Shown one piece after another: positions 52,591 through 61,657 of a stretch of DNA of 64,000 bases; within the stretch, counting starts at the first letter, position 1, and each line of letters opens with the position of its first letter. Both the position numbers and the translations under genes were made by a program. The DNA is from Bacteroidota bacterium (GTDB lineage: Bacteria; Bacteroidota; Ignavibacteria; Ignavibacteriales; Melioribacteraceae), in contig JAEWUC010000007.1 of assembly GCA_023397505.1 (NCBI GenBank), positions 62,001 through 126,000 of the forward strand, given 5' to 3'. The notes under the pieces are model-generated. The model searched no databases. It was given only the letters and a program-made list of their open reading frames with translations, and had not been told where the DNA came from.

Positions 52591-54324
52591 ATGATTAAAT
52601 ATCCGTTAATGTTATCAAGAACAAAAACTATTATAATTTATTCGTCATTAATCTTCATTGCGCTTGCAATTAGTACTTTTTTATTAATCAAGCCAATTGT
52701 TACAACATTTAATTTATTTGTTCAGAATGATGATGTAATTGAAAAAAGCCTGAATGCAATTAAAGTCAATGATGAATTAAAGCAAGCAGTTGAAAGAAAA
52801 CCGGCTGTCGGAATAGATGTTCTTCATTATTTAATAAATATCAATCTTTTTCCCGAGCAGAAAATTATTAAAGCCGAAGTAACATTAAAAATAATTGTTG
52901 ACACGGGTGCTGAAAAAATTGATCTGGATTTTTATGATGACATGAATATTGAAAGCGTGACGGTGAATAGTAAAAATACCAAGTTCACTCGGACTGAAAA
53001 AAATCTTTCAGTCTATTTGGGTGATTCCCGTTCGGATACTGCCAACATTAAAATAATTTACGAAGGTACTCCAAAAAGTCTTGGTTTCGGATCTTTCAAT
53101 TTTCCGAAAGTTGGCAATAGAAAATATGTTTATACAATGAATGAACCTATTTATGCATCAACATGGCTGCCGTGCATCGACATTCCAACAGATAAAGCTT
53201 TCACGGATATTTTTATTACAAATGATTCATCTATGGTCTCACTATCCAATGGAAAACTGGTTAATACAATTACAAACGGTTCACGAAGAACCTACCATTG
53301 GAAAACTTTTTACCCGATATCAACCTATCTAATAGCATTATATTCTGCCGATTATAGGACCTATTTACAAAAATATATTTCTGTTGAAAAGGATACTATT
53401 GATTTGTTTTGTTATGCCACACCCAAAAAATTTGAGGATTTGAAAAAAGATTTTGCAGATCATCCTACATACATGAGAGTATTTGAAGAACTTTTTGGAC
53501 CTTATCCATTTGCAAAAGAAAAGTATGGACTTGCGGAATTCTGGTGGAATTACGGTGCGATGGAAAGTCAAACAATTACGGGTGTTGGATCAAAGTACAT
53601 AAGCGGGCATAAATTTTTTGCAGATATGCTGATTCACGAGTTTGCCCATCATTGGTGGGGTAATGCTGTTTCCCCAAAATCATGGAAGGATATTTGGCTT
53701 AATGAAGGATTTGCTACATATTCCGAAGCAATATATTTTGAAAAAAAGAACGGGTTTACTACTTTGCAGTCTACACTTGATTCCAAATTTGATACTTTTG
53801 ACGAAGGTACATTATATAATCCGATTGATAATTTATTCAGCAGATTGATTTACGATAAAGGCGCCTGGGTGCTGCACATGCTTCGTAAAGAAATGGGCGA
53901 TAAAGTTTTTTTTAGTATTCTTAGGAAGTATTTTGAAAAATTTAAATACGGAAACGCATCTACAGAAGATTTTAAAAAACTTTGTGAAAATGTTTCGGGC
54001 AAAAACTTAACTCATTTCTTTAAGCAGTGGATTTATGAAGGCGAAGGAATAATTTTTTGTGATTATGATTGGACCTCAAAATATGTCGATTCTGGCTATC
54101 AAGTAAATTTGAATATCGAACAAACACAGGGCGGCTTTGAATTATATAAATTTCCGGTTGACATAAAAATATTTTATGAAAATGGAGAAGAACCTATAAT
54201 AGTTACGAAATATGTTTATAATAAAAAGGAATCTTTTTCATTGGACATTACTTCAAAGCCGAAAAAAATAGTTATTGATCCCGATAAATGGCTGCTCGCA
54301 ATTTTTAACGAAAAAGACATTTAA
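52591..54324 (+). CDS. membrane-anchored M1-family metallopeptidase
   Basis: A 577-residue aminopeptidase-like protein with one N-terminal membrane helix (about 13-34). The zinc site HEFAH (349-353) is followed by NEGFATY (E372), the HExxH-x18-E pattern. The exopeptidase motif normally read as GAMEN is GAMES here (322-326). The catalytic domain is followed by a short C-terminal domain; the long ARM-repeat domain of larger M1 enzymes is missing. Probably acts outside the membrane. Its stop overlaps the lpxH start by one base. Confidence 0.9.
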   Translation: MIKYPLMLSRTKTIIIYSSLIFIALAISTFLLIKPIVTTFNLFVQNDDVIEKSLNAIKVNDELKQAVERKPAVGIDVLHYLININLFPEQKIIKAEVTLKIIVDTGAEKIDLDFYDDMNIESVTVNSKNTKFTRTEKNLSVYLGDSRSDTANIKIIYEGTPKSLGFGSFNFPKVGNRKYVYTMNEPIYASTWLPCIDIPTDKAFTDIFITNDSSMVSLSNGKLVNTITNGSRRTYHWKTFYPISTYLIALYSADYRTYLQKYISVEKDTIDLFCYATPKKFEDLKKDFADHPTYMRVFEELFGPYPFAKEKYGLAEFWWNYGAMESQTITGVGSKYISGHKFFADMLIHEFAHHWWGNAVSPKSWKDIWLNEGFATYSEAIYFEKKNGFTTLQSTLDSKFDTFDEGTLYNPIDNLFSRLIYDKGAWVLHMLRKEMGDKVFFSILRKYFEKFKYGNASTEDFKKLCENVSGKNLTHFFKQWIYEGEGIIFCDYDWTSKYVDSGYQVNLNIEQTQGGFELYKFPVDIKIFYENGEEPIIVTKYVYNKKESFSLDITSKPKKIVIDPDKWLLAIFNEKDI

Positions 54325-55067
54325 TGAAACAAAAAAAAACATACTTCTTTATTTCTGATATTCATTTGGGATTACATGATTATTCCACTGAAAAAGATAA
54401 AGAAAAATTGCTCGTTGATTTTATAAAATATGCAACAACTTCGTGCGACGAGTTGTACATAGTGGGTGATTTATTTGATTATTGGTTCGAGTATAAACGG
54501 GTAATTCAAAAAGGATTTATTAGAACACTCGCTGTATTGGCTGAGTTTGCTGATTCGGGGAAACAAATTCATTACATAATAGGCAATCATGATTTCCTTC
54601 ACCGGGACTTTTTCGAAAAGGATATAGGCGCTAAAATATATCATGATCCGGTTGATATTGAGTTAAACGGCAAAAAATTTTTTATGGGGCATGGTGACGG
54701 TCTGGTTAAAAATGATACCGGTTATAAAATTTTGAAAAAAATTTTACGCAACAAAACCTTGCAAAAATTTTATTCTTTAATTCATCCCGATATTGGAATT
54801 AAACTTGCCAGCCATACAAGTAAAACGAGTCGCGGATATACAAGTAAAAAGAATTACGGAACTGTTGACGGGTTGATTGAAACAGCAAAAGTTAAAATTA
54901 GCGAAGGATATGATTATGTTATTTTCGGCCATTCGCATGAGAAATCTTTGCAAAAATACGGCGGTGGATATTATATAAATTTAGGAAGCTGGCTAGAACA
55001 GCCATGTTACGGCAAGTATTGCGATTCATTTGAGATAATCGATTGGAAGGGAAATGAACAACGTTAA
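54324..55067 (+). CDS. lpxH: UDP-2,3-diacylglucosamine diphosphatase (LpxH-like)
   Basis: A 247-residue calcineurin-type phosphoesterase. ISDIHLG, VGDLFDYWFEY, GNHDF, GHGDG and FGHSHEKS supply the two-metal site, and the spacing fits LpxH, which makes lipid X in lipid A synthesis. This implies an outer membrane. It overlaps the M1 gene by one base and the PBP gene by 14 bases. Confidence 0.85.
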   Translation: MKQKKTYFFISDIHLGLHDYSTEKDKEKLLVDFIKYATTSCDELYIVGDLFDYWFEYKRVIQKGFIRTLAVLAEFADSGKQIHYIIGNHDFLHRDFFEKDIGAKIYHDPVDIELNGKKFFMGHGDGLVKNDTGYKILKKILRNKTLQKFYSLIHPDIGIKLASHTSKTSRGYTSKKNYGTVDGLIETAKVKISEGYDYVIFGHSHEKSLQKYGGGYYINLGSWLEQPCYGKYCDSFEIIDWKGNEQR

Positions 55068-57345
55068 AAAAATAATTACGAAAAAACCGGTTAAGAAAAA
55101 AAGTAAATCGCTTCGCTATTTTCTTGCGGCATTAATAGTACTAATTATTGCTGCTGGGATTTTATTCTTCCAATATGTAGCGGAAGGTCTCCCGTCTCTC
55201 GACGAGCTTGAAAACCCGAAAGCTACATTGGCAAGTAATGTATATAGTATCGATGGCGAATTAATCGGCCAATTCTTTAAGGAAAATAGGGTAGAAGTAA
55301 GTATTGACGACATTCCTCCGCAAGTTGTAAATGCATTGATTGCTACGGAAGATAAAAATTTCTACAGCCATTGGGGTGTTGATTTACAGCGTTTCATTAA
55401 AGCAATGATTAAGAATGTCATTTTTTTCAAACGCGAAGGCGCAAGTACAATCACGCAGCAGTTGGCCAAAAATCTATACAAACTCAAAAACAGGAAAGAA
55501 TCGATATTTGATACGGGTGTTCGTAAAATCCAAGAATGGATAACTGCTATTCAAATTGAAAAGACTTATACAAAACGTGAAATACTTGAAATGTATTTTA
55601 ATATTTCATTTTTTGGGCACGGCGCTTACGGTATCAACATGGCTGCTAAAGTTTATTTCGATAAAGAAATAAAAGACCTAACTGTTAGCGATGCAAGTAT
55701 TTTGGTCGCGGTTTTGAAATCATCCGTCTATTATGATCCTTTCGAAAAATATGAAAATGCAATGCGTCGAAGAAATGTTGTGATGAAGAATATGGTTGAT
55801 AACGGCTATCTTGCCCAAGAGACTTACGACAAATTAAAAGTACTTCCGATAAAACTTTCGTACAAAAAATATGAAGAAGGAATCAGTGCAACAATAGCTC
55901 CGCATTTTCTTGAATACGTTCGTCAACAGATGGAAAAACTTACTGACAAATATGGTTTTAACTTGTACCGCGATGGATTAAATATTTATACTACACTGGA
56001 CAGCCGTATGCAAAGGATTGCGAATAAAGCTTCAGCAACACATATTGAAATATTTCAAAAACAATTTGATAAAAGTTGGAACTGGAACAGGTACCCGCAA
56101 ATTCTAAAAGAAATTCTTGACAAAGCAATTAAAAAGAGAATTGAATATAAATCCGCTGAAGTAAGTGAAAAAGCAAAAGTATATAATCAATTTATGAATG
56201 ATAAAATTTTTGTTGATTCGGTTAAAAAAGCCGGAGAACTTATTGAAGTTGGTTTTGTAGCTCTCGATACAAAGAACGGTGCGATACGCGCAATGGTTGG
56301 CGGACGCAATCAGAAATTTTTGTACGGATTAAATCATACAACGCAAATTAGGAGACAGCCCGGCTCTGCTTTCAAACCAATTGTTTATGCAGTTGCCATC
56401 GATAATGGTTTGTACCCGGCTTACCCAATTCTTAATCAAAGATTTGATTACAACGGATGGAGTCCGCAAAACTTTGATAGAAAAACTACCGGTTTCGAAA
56501 CTCTCCGCGAAGCACTTCGTGAATCACTAAATATTGTTGCGGCAAGATTAATTATTGAAGATCATGCACCGTTGTGGAAAATAGAAAGATTTGCTGAGCG
56601 GATGGGAATAAAAAGTAAATTGGATTTGGTCCCTTCAATTTCGCTCGGAACATCTCTCGTAACTCCTTTAGAATTAGCTTCAGCATTTGCGACTCTTGGA
56701 CATCATGGTATTTACAATGAACCGATTTCTATTCTAAAAATTGAAGATAAAAACGGTATGTTGATTGATAAATTCAACAATTATGCGAGCGAGGCAATCC
56801 CTGAAGAAACAGCATACATTGTTACAGATATGATGCGCACGGCTATCGATCATGGTACCGGTGTTGCGGCGAGGTACACATATAATTTTAACAGACCGGC
56901 TGCAGGTAAAACAGGGACAACACAGGATTATGCAGATGCATGGTTCTGCGGTTTTACACCTCAGTTGACTGCCACTGCCTGGGTTGGATTTGACGATCAG
57001 AGAATTTCTTTTACCGGCGATTACGGACAAGGAGCGCGCGCAGCTCTTCCTATTTGGGCGATTTTCATGCATGATGTTTATGAACAATTACAATTACCGC
57101 TCGAAGATTTTCAAATGCCGGAAAGCGGAAATGTTGTTAGAGTAAAATATTGCAGGGAATCTATATTTGAATTGGGTAATCCAAAATTATATTCAAGTGA
57201 TTGTAGAGGCGGTGACTATTCCGATATATCAAATGTTAAAGATGTTCCCGAAGGATATGATGCATTCAGTCATTCTTATTCAAGATCAATTGATAGATAT
57301 TCGCTTAAAGATTCTTCTTCCCGCGAAGCAAAAGAAATAAAATGA
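55054..57345 (+). CDS. penicillin-binding protein 1A (class A)
   Basis: A 763-residue bifunctional cell wall synthase. One membrane helix (about 22-42) precedes a GT51 glycosyltransferase domain with catalytic E99 in ATEDKNFYSHWG and STITQQLAKN (131-140). The transpeptidase has S438 in PGSAFK, SLN (491-493) and KTGTT (619-623). It is periplasmic. It overlaps lpxH by 14 bases, suggesting coupled translation. Symbol mrcA or ponA could be used; the paralogue is not resolved here. Confidence 0.93.
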   Translation: MNNVKKIITKKPVKKKSKSLRYFLAALIVLIIAAGILFFQYVAEGLPSLDELENPKATLASNVYSIDGELIGQFFKENRVEVSIDDIPPQVVNALIATEDKNFYSHWGVDLQRFIKAMIKNVIFFKREGASTITQQLAKNLYKLKNRKESIFDTGVRKIQEWITAIQIEKTYTKREILEMYFNISFFGHGAYGINMAAKVYFDKEIKDLTVSDASILVAVLKSSVYYDPFEKYENAMRRRNVVMKNMVDNGYLAQETYDKLKVLPIKLSYKKYEEGISATIAPHFLEYVRQQMEKLTDKYGFNLYRDGLNIYTTLDSRMQRIANKASATHIEIFQKQFDKSWNWNRYPQILKEILDKAIKKRIEYKSAEVSEKAKVYNQFMNDKIFVDSVKKAGELIEVGFVALDTKNGAIRAMVGGRNQKFLYGLNHTTQIRRQPGSAFKPIVYAVAIDNGLYPAYPILNQRFDYNGWSPQNFDRKTTGFETLREALRESLNIVAARLIIEDHAPLWKIERFAERMGIKSKLDLVPSISLGTSLVTPLELASAFATLGHHGIYNEPISILKIEDKNGMLIDKFNNYASEAIPEETAYIVTDMMRTAIDHGTGVAARYTYNFNRPAAGKTGTTQDYADAWFCGFTPQLTATAWVGFDDQRISFTGDYGQGARAALPIWAIFMHDVYEQLQLPLEDFQMPESGNVVRVKYCRESIFELGNPKLYSSDCRGGDYSDISNVKDVPEGYDAFSHSYSRSIDRYSLKDSSSREAKEIK

Positions 57346-57409
57346 GTTTTGTTTAAGTTTTTCTACTTGAGTATTTTGGAATTGTAATTAAATTTTTTGT
57401 TTTTTGATT

Positions 57410-57463
57410 GCCCGGATGGTGGAACCTGCCTACCGGCAGGCAGGTTGGTAGACACGCTAGCTT
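57410..57463 (+). pseudogene. tRNA-Leu 5' fragment with a 20-base palindrome in the D loop
   Basis: Bases 57410-57424 and 57445-57463 are identical to the 5' part of the intact tRNA-Leu 200 bases downstream (34 of 34), ending at U33, the base before the anticodon. The D loop is interrupted after the second A of GGTGGAA by CCTGCCTACCGGCAGGCAGG (57425-57444), a palindrome with one mismatch. The 3' half of the tRNA is absent. Confidence 0.88.
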
Positions 57464-57609
57464 GCGAGATATGCAATGTATAATCAAGTAATGCTCTCTT
57501 CACATTGTTGATGAGGAAAAATTTAATGATAGAATATCGACAAGTAATAAAAAGAAATACTTAAAATCTGTAATTGGTAAAGAGTTCTTAAAAAGTTTGA
57601 TATAAAATT
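57464..57609 (+). other. spacer between the tRNA-Leu fragment and the intact tRNA-Leu
   Basis: The 146-base spacer has a stretch open in one frame between stops (about 57493 to 57602) that reads CSLHIVDEEKFNDRIST and further lysine-rich codons. It has no start and no recognisable family. It may be the tail of a lost gene. No other structure was seen. Confidence 0.3.
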
Positions 57610-57693
57610 GCCCGGATGGTGGAATTGGTAGACACGCTAGCTTCAGGAGCTAGTGATGGCAACATCGTGCAGGTTCAAGTCCTGTTCCGGGTA
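57610..57693 (+). tRNA. tRNA-Leu (CAG)
   Basis: A class II tRNA. Acceptor GCCCGGA pairs with TCCGGGT (57686-57692); D arm GTGG-AATTGGTAGA; anticodon arm CTAGC-TTCAGGA-GCTAG gives CAG; the variable arm follows; T arm GCAGG-TTCAAGT-CCTGT; discriminator A. CCA is not encoded. Confidence 0.95.
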
Positions 57694-57818
57694 CATTAAA
57701 AATTTGATTCTGCGGATAAGAAATTCTAGAAATTTATCGTTATCGTATTACGCGTTTCTATGTTTGTTTTTGGTTTTCTCCCTAGTATTTTCTTTTGCAA
57801 TAAAATTACGAGCTCACC

Positions 57819-58553
57819 ATGAAAAAATATTTTATTCTTGCAATCTTAATTCTATCATCAATGTTAATTAGTTGTATTGAATACACAGAAAAGATGAAAT
57901 TGAATAACAACGGATCGGGCGAAATTACTTTTGCTGTCGGCTTGAGTGAAGAACTTTTAAACTTTGACGATGGTAAAATGCAATCAAATGATTTTAATGA
58001 AGAAAAGATAAAAGAGAATTATGAAGGCAAGGAAGGTATAAAAGTATTGGGCAGCAGGTCGTATTCAAAAGACGGAAATAGATGGATAGAAGTTTCTCTT
58101 GAGTTTGATTCAATAGAAAATTTACAGAATGCTTCAAAAGATAGTTCCAATAACGGAATGATTGGGGAAATGTCATTAACCGAAAACGAAAACGGCAATT
58201 GGGTTTTTAACCGTAAAATTTCAAATGATAATAATAAAGAAGAAGATTCGGACAATTCTACAAACATGATGAATATGATGTTTTCAAAATATGAATGGCA
58301 GTATGAATTGATATTGCCGTCAAAAATAATTTCTACCAATGCTAAAGAAGAAGATGTTGACACAGAAAATAAATCGGTTAAATGGAAATTTAATCTTGCC
58401 GGGCTTTCTTCAAACAATGTTATGACGGTTGTTTTTGAAAAACATGAATCAACAAATAATACCGCATATGTCGTTGTGGGAGCAATACTATTAATTGCAT
58501 TGGCTGCTGCGGCTTTAAATCTTGCAAAAAAGAAAAAACCGGAATCGGTATAA
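57819..58553 (+). CDS. lipoprotein with C-terminal membrane helix, unknown function
   Basis: A 244-residue protein. A lipobox (MLISC, C19) ends the signal sequence. The middle region is rich in beta-type alternation (KMKLNNNGSGEITFAVGLSE) and acidic residues. A membrane helix (VVVGAILLIALAAAALNLA) lies near the C terminus, followed by KKKK. It loosely resembles small lipoproteins with a DUF3153-like layout, but I do not recognise a family. It precedes the hpn genes by 11 bases and may share their operon. Confidence 0.75.
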   Translation: MKKYFILAILILSSMLISCIEYTEKMKLNNNGSGEITFAVGLSEELLNFDDGKMQSNDFNEEKIKENYEGKEGIKVLGSRSYSKDGNRWIEVSLEFDSIENLQNASKDSSNNGMIGEMSLTENENGNWVFNRKISNDNNKEEDSDNSTNMMNMMFSKYEWQYELILPSKIISTNAKEEDVDTENKSVKWKFNLAGLSSNNVMTVVFEKHESTNNTAYVVVGAILLIALAAAALNLAKKKKPESV

Positions 58554-58564
58554 AGTTATTAATA

Positions 58565-59437
58565 ATGGGTGAAAATTCGTTTGATAATATTGGGATAGAT
58601 TCAACTTATTCGAAAGCAATAAAATTTTCCCAGTCGCATTACGAAAATTTCCCGGTTGCTTCGTTATTCCTTCCGAAAAATATTAGGAAACATGTTGCTG
58701 TTGTTTACAACTTTGCACGCAATGCAGATGATATTGCAGATGAAGGTGAATACTCGATTAAAGAGAGAATACAACACTTAGAAAAGTACAGATATCAATT
58801 CAGCGAAGCTTTACAGGGTAATTATGCAAACGAATTTTGGAAAGCGCTTCATAACACAATTATTAGCTTTAACCTTAGTGAAAAATATTTTTTTGATTTA
58901 TTAAGTGCGTTCGGACAGGATATTACAAAACACCGTTACGAAACATTCATTGAACTATTAGATTATTGCAAACGTTCTGCAAATCCAGTAGGAAGAATTA
59001 TCCTTGAATTTTTTGATATCATCCGGCATGATAAAGCAATCGAATATTCGGATGCAATTTGCACGGCACTTCAATTAACTAATTTTTTACAGGATGTATC
59101 GGTTGATTATAAAAAAGGGAGAATTTATTTACCAATTACTGAAATAAAAAAATACGGCGTTAATGAGAGCAGCTTTCTAGAGAAAAGAAACGATGCGAAT
59201 TTTAAGAATCTTTTAACCTTTCAAGTTAATAGAAGTTCTGAATTATTTGAAAAGGGGAAAAACCTTTTACCCTTATTGCCCAAACGGTTGAGATTTCAAA
59301 TAAGTTTAACTATACTTGGAGGTGAAGAGATACTTCGTAAAATTAGAAAGATAGATTATGACGTACTAAATATTCGTCCTAAACTTTCGAAGATTGATTA
59401 TGTAAAACTATTAACTAAAGCATTTATAAAAAAATGA
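58565..59437 (+). CDS. hpnC: hydroxysqualene synthase
   Basis: A 290-residue squalene/phytoene synthase-fold protein. The first aspartate motif is NADDIADE (D55, D59) and the second is in QLTNFLQDVSVDYKKGRIYL. HpnC converts presqualene diphosphate to hydroxysqualene. It is followed at once by HpnD and HpnE, which fixes the assignment. It overlaps hpnD by 4 bases. Confidence 0.9.
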   Translation: MGENSFDNIGIDSTYSKAIKFSQSHYENFPVASLFLPKNIRKHVAVVYNFARNADDIADEGEYSIKERIQHLEKYRYQFSEALQGNYANEFWKALHNTIISFNLSEKYFFDLLSAFGQDITKHRYETFIELLDYCKRSANPVGRIILEFFDIIRHDKAIEYSDAICTALQLTNFLQDVSVDYKKGRIYLPITEIKKYGVNESSFLEKRNDANFKNLLTFQVNRSSELFEKGKNLLPLLPKRLRFQISLTILGGEEILRKIRKIDYDVLNIRPKLSKIDYVKLLTKAFIKK

Positions 59438-60276
59438 TTGATGAATCGAAACAGATAGCGAAAGAAAGCAAAAGCAGTTTTTATTATGCTTTCAATTTAT
59501 TACCTCGTCCAAAACGCGATGCGATGAATGCTGTCTATGCTTTTTGCCGTAAGACTGATGATATTGTCGACGAAGGGAACGAACCCGATGATCTGAAATA
59601 TGAAAAACTCCGCCGTTGGAGAATTGAACTTGAAAAAGCATTGCTTGGGAATTCGCAATATCCGCTGCTGAATAAAGTAGCAACATATATAAAGCAATTC
59701 AACATTCCGCTTGATCCGTTTTTTGAATTGATTATCGGAATGGAAATGGACCTTCAGCGCAAACGCTACTTAAGTTTTGACGACCTTTCTCAGTATTGTT
59801 ACCGGGTTGCATCAACAGTCGGATTAATGTGTATTGAAATATTTGGATATAAAAATTGTTCCGCAAAAGATTATGCCGTTAATCTTGGTGTTGCTATGCA
59901 GCTTACCAATATTTTACGCGATGTTGGAAAAGATTCCGAAAGCGGACGGATTTATTTACCCCAGTATGATTTAAATGCATTTAATTATTCTGAAAAAGAA
60001 TTATTCGAAAAGATTCACAACAATAATTTTATTGAATTAATGAAACATGAATCAGCGCGGGCCCGAGATTATTTTACAAAAGCGAATATGGCATTGGATT
60101 TCGATGACAAACCTTCGATGTTCCCTGCTCGCGCAATGCAGCATATTTATTTCAAACTTCTTCAAAAAATTGAAGACGAGAACTACGACGTGCTCAATAA
60201 GAAAATTAAAGTTAACAAGTTTGAAAAGGCCGGAATTGCAGTTGGCGTTTGGGCTAAATATAGCCTTGTCTATTGA
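59434..60276 (+). CDS. hpnD: presqualene diphosphate synthase
   Basis: A 280-residue paralogue of HpnC that joins two farnesyl diphosphates to presqualene diphosphate. Aspartate motifs are TDDIVDE (41-47) and QLTNILRDVGKDSESGRIYL. GMEMDLQRKRY is also typical. It overlaps hpnC by 4 bases and hpnE by one base, so all three are translationally linked. Confidence 0.92.
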   Translation: MIDESKQIAKESKSSFYYAFNLLPRPKRDAMNAVYAFCRKTDDIVDEGNEPDDLKYEKLRRWRIELEKALLGNSQYPLLNKVATYIKQFNIPLDPFFELIIGMEMDLQRKRYLSFDDLSQYCYRVASTVGLMCIEIFGYKNCSAKDYAVNLGVAMQLTNILRDVGKDSESGRIYLPQYDLNAFNYSEKELFEKIHNNNFIELMKHESARARDYFTKANMALDFDDKPSMFPARAMQHIYFKLLQKIEDENYDVLNKKIKVNKFEKAGIAVGVWAKYSLVY

Positions 60277-61610
60277 TGAGCAAATGTATTGTTATTGGCG
60301 GCGGTTTAGCAGGACTTAGTACGGCTGTTTATCTCTCCGAAAAAAAAATACCGGTGCATGTAATTGAAGCTTCGCCAAAACTCGGTGGGCGTGCATATTC
60401 ACTATTTAACAAAAACTTTACCGATGTTTTTGATAACGGTCAACATATTTTGATGGGCTGTTATCACAATACCTTGGAATTTCTTAACAAGATTGGCTCA
60501 TCTAAACTTCTCGAATTCCAAAAATCACTCAGCATTAATTTTGTTGAGAGAGGCGGAAAGTTAAATAAACTTGAAGCACTTGAAAATTTTTATCCGTTTA
60601 ATTTTCTGTGGGGGATACTGAACTATAAACCCTTATCTCTAAAAGAGAGATTTAAGATAGTTGATTTTTTTCTCGATCTTGCCTGTTGCTTTGAAGAAGA
60701 TTTAACTGAAAAAAATATTGATGAATGGCTGAAGGCGAAAGGGCAGTCGGAAAAATCGTTAAAAGCTTTTTGGGAAATCTTAATAGTCGGAGCTTTGAAT
60801 ACAAGTCCGAAGAAAGCATCGGCTAGTATGTTCGCGGCAGTTTTGAAAAGAATTTTTTTCGACGGCTCACAATCGGCTTCTATTGTAATTCCCAAAGTCG
60901 GCTTGTCGGAACTTTACATCCGGCAATCGGAAAAATTTATAGAAATGAATTCCGGGATTATTTCAACTTCCGAAAGGGTAATCGAAGTTGTTGCTCATAA
61001 CAACCGGATAAAAAAAATTATTACGGATAAAAATGTTTATGATGATTTTGATTATGCAATATCAACTGTTCCGCCGCATGCATTGGATAAAATAATATTT
61101 ACTTGTGAAAACTCAGGACAAGAGAAATTAGTCGTTCAATTCAAAAATGAGATAAATAAAATTCAGTACTCTTCTATACTAAATGTTCATTTATGGCTTA
61201 AAGAGAATCTCTTCGATAAAAAATTCTACGGTTTAATTGACTCAAAAATTCATTGGGTTTTCAATCACGGAACACATATCTCTTTAACAACAAGTAATGC
61301 CGATGAATTTAATAATTCTAACAACGCAGAAATAGTAGAAAAGTTTTGTTCGGAATTAGAAAAATATTTTCCTATATTCAAACGCAATTTGGTAGTAGAT
61401 TCGAAGGTTATTAAAGAGAAACGTGCTACATTTATCCCCGATACTCAATCTAATAGTGTAAGAAAAAAAGTTTATTCACCTTTCGCGAATTTAATTTTTG
61501 CCGGTGATTGGGCAAACACCGGGCTGCCGTCGACAATAGAAAGTGCAGTATGCAGTGGAAAGAATGCTGCAGAAAAAATTATTAGTAACATCAACGGCGA
61601 CACCTATTAA
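60276..61610 (+). CDS. hpnE: hydroxysqualene dehydroxylase
   Basis: A 444-residue FAD-dependent amine-oxidase-fold protein that reduces hydroxysqualene to squalene. The Rossmann motif VIGGGLAGLSTAVYLSE is at the N terminus, then EASPKLGGRAYS and NGQHILMGCYHNTL, typical of HpnE. The C-terminal FAD segment is FAGDWANTGLPSTIESAVCS. ATG 60276 overlaps the hpnD stop; an in-frame TTG three bases earlier is less likely. No squalene-hopene cyclase is in the window. Confidence 0.92.
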   Translation: MSKCIVIGGGLAGLSTAVYLSEKKIPVHVIEASPKLGGRAYSLFNKNFTDVFDNGQHILMGCYHNTLEFLNKIGSSKLLEFQKSLSINFVERGGKLNKLEALENFYPFNFLWGILNYKPLSLKERFKIVDFFLDLACCFEEDLTEKNIDEWLKAKGQSEKSLKAFWEILIVGALNTSPKKASASMFAAVLKRIFFDGSQSASIVIPKVGLSELYIRQSEKFIEMNSGIISTSERVIEVVAHNNRIKKIITDKNVYDDFDYAISTVPPHALDKIIFTCENSGQEKLVVQFKNEINKIQYSSILNVHLWLKENLFDKKFYGLIDSKIHWVFNHGTHISLTTSNADEFNNSNNAEIVEKFCSELEKYFPIFKRNLVVDSKVIKEKRATFIPDTQSNSVRKKVYSPFANLIFAGDWANTGLPSTIESAVCSGKNAAEKIISNINGDTY

Positions 61611-61657
61611 TTAGTTGTAACAAGAATAAATAGATGAACTCAAAAATCGGAGGAAAC

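Noticed and set aside
57653..57871. 72-codon open frame starting inside tRNA-Leu
   Set aside because: It begins within a structural RNA and overlaps the start of the lipoprotein gene; no ribosome binding site.
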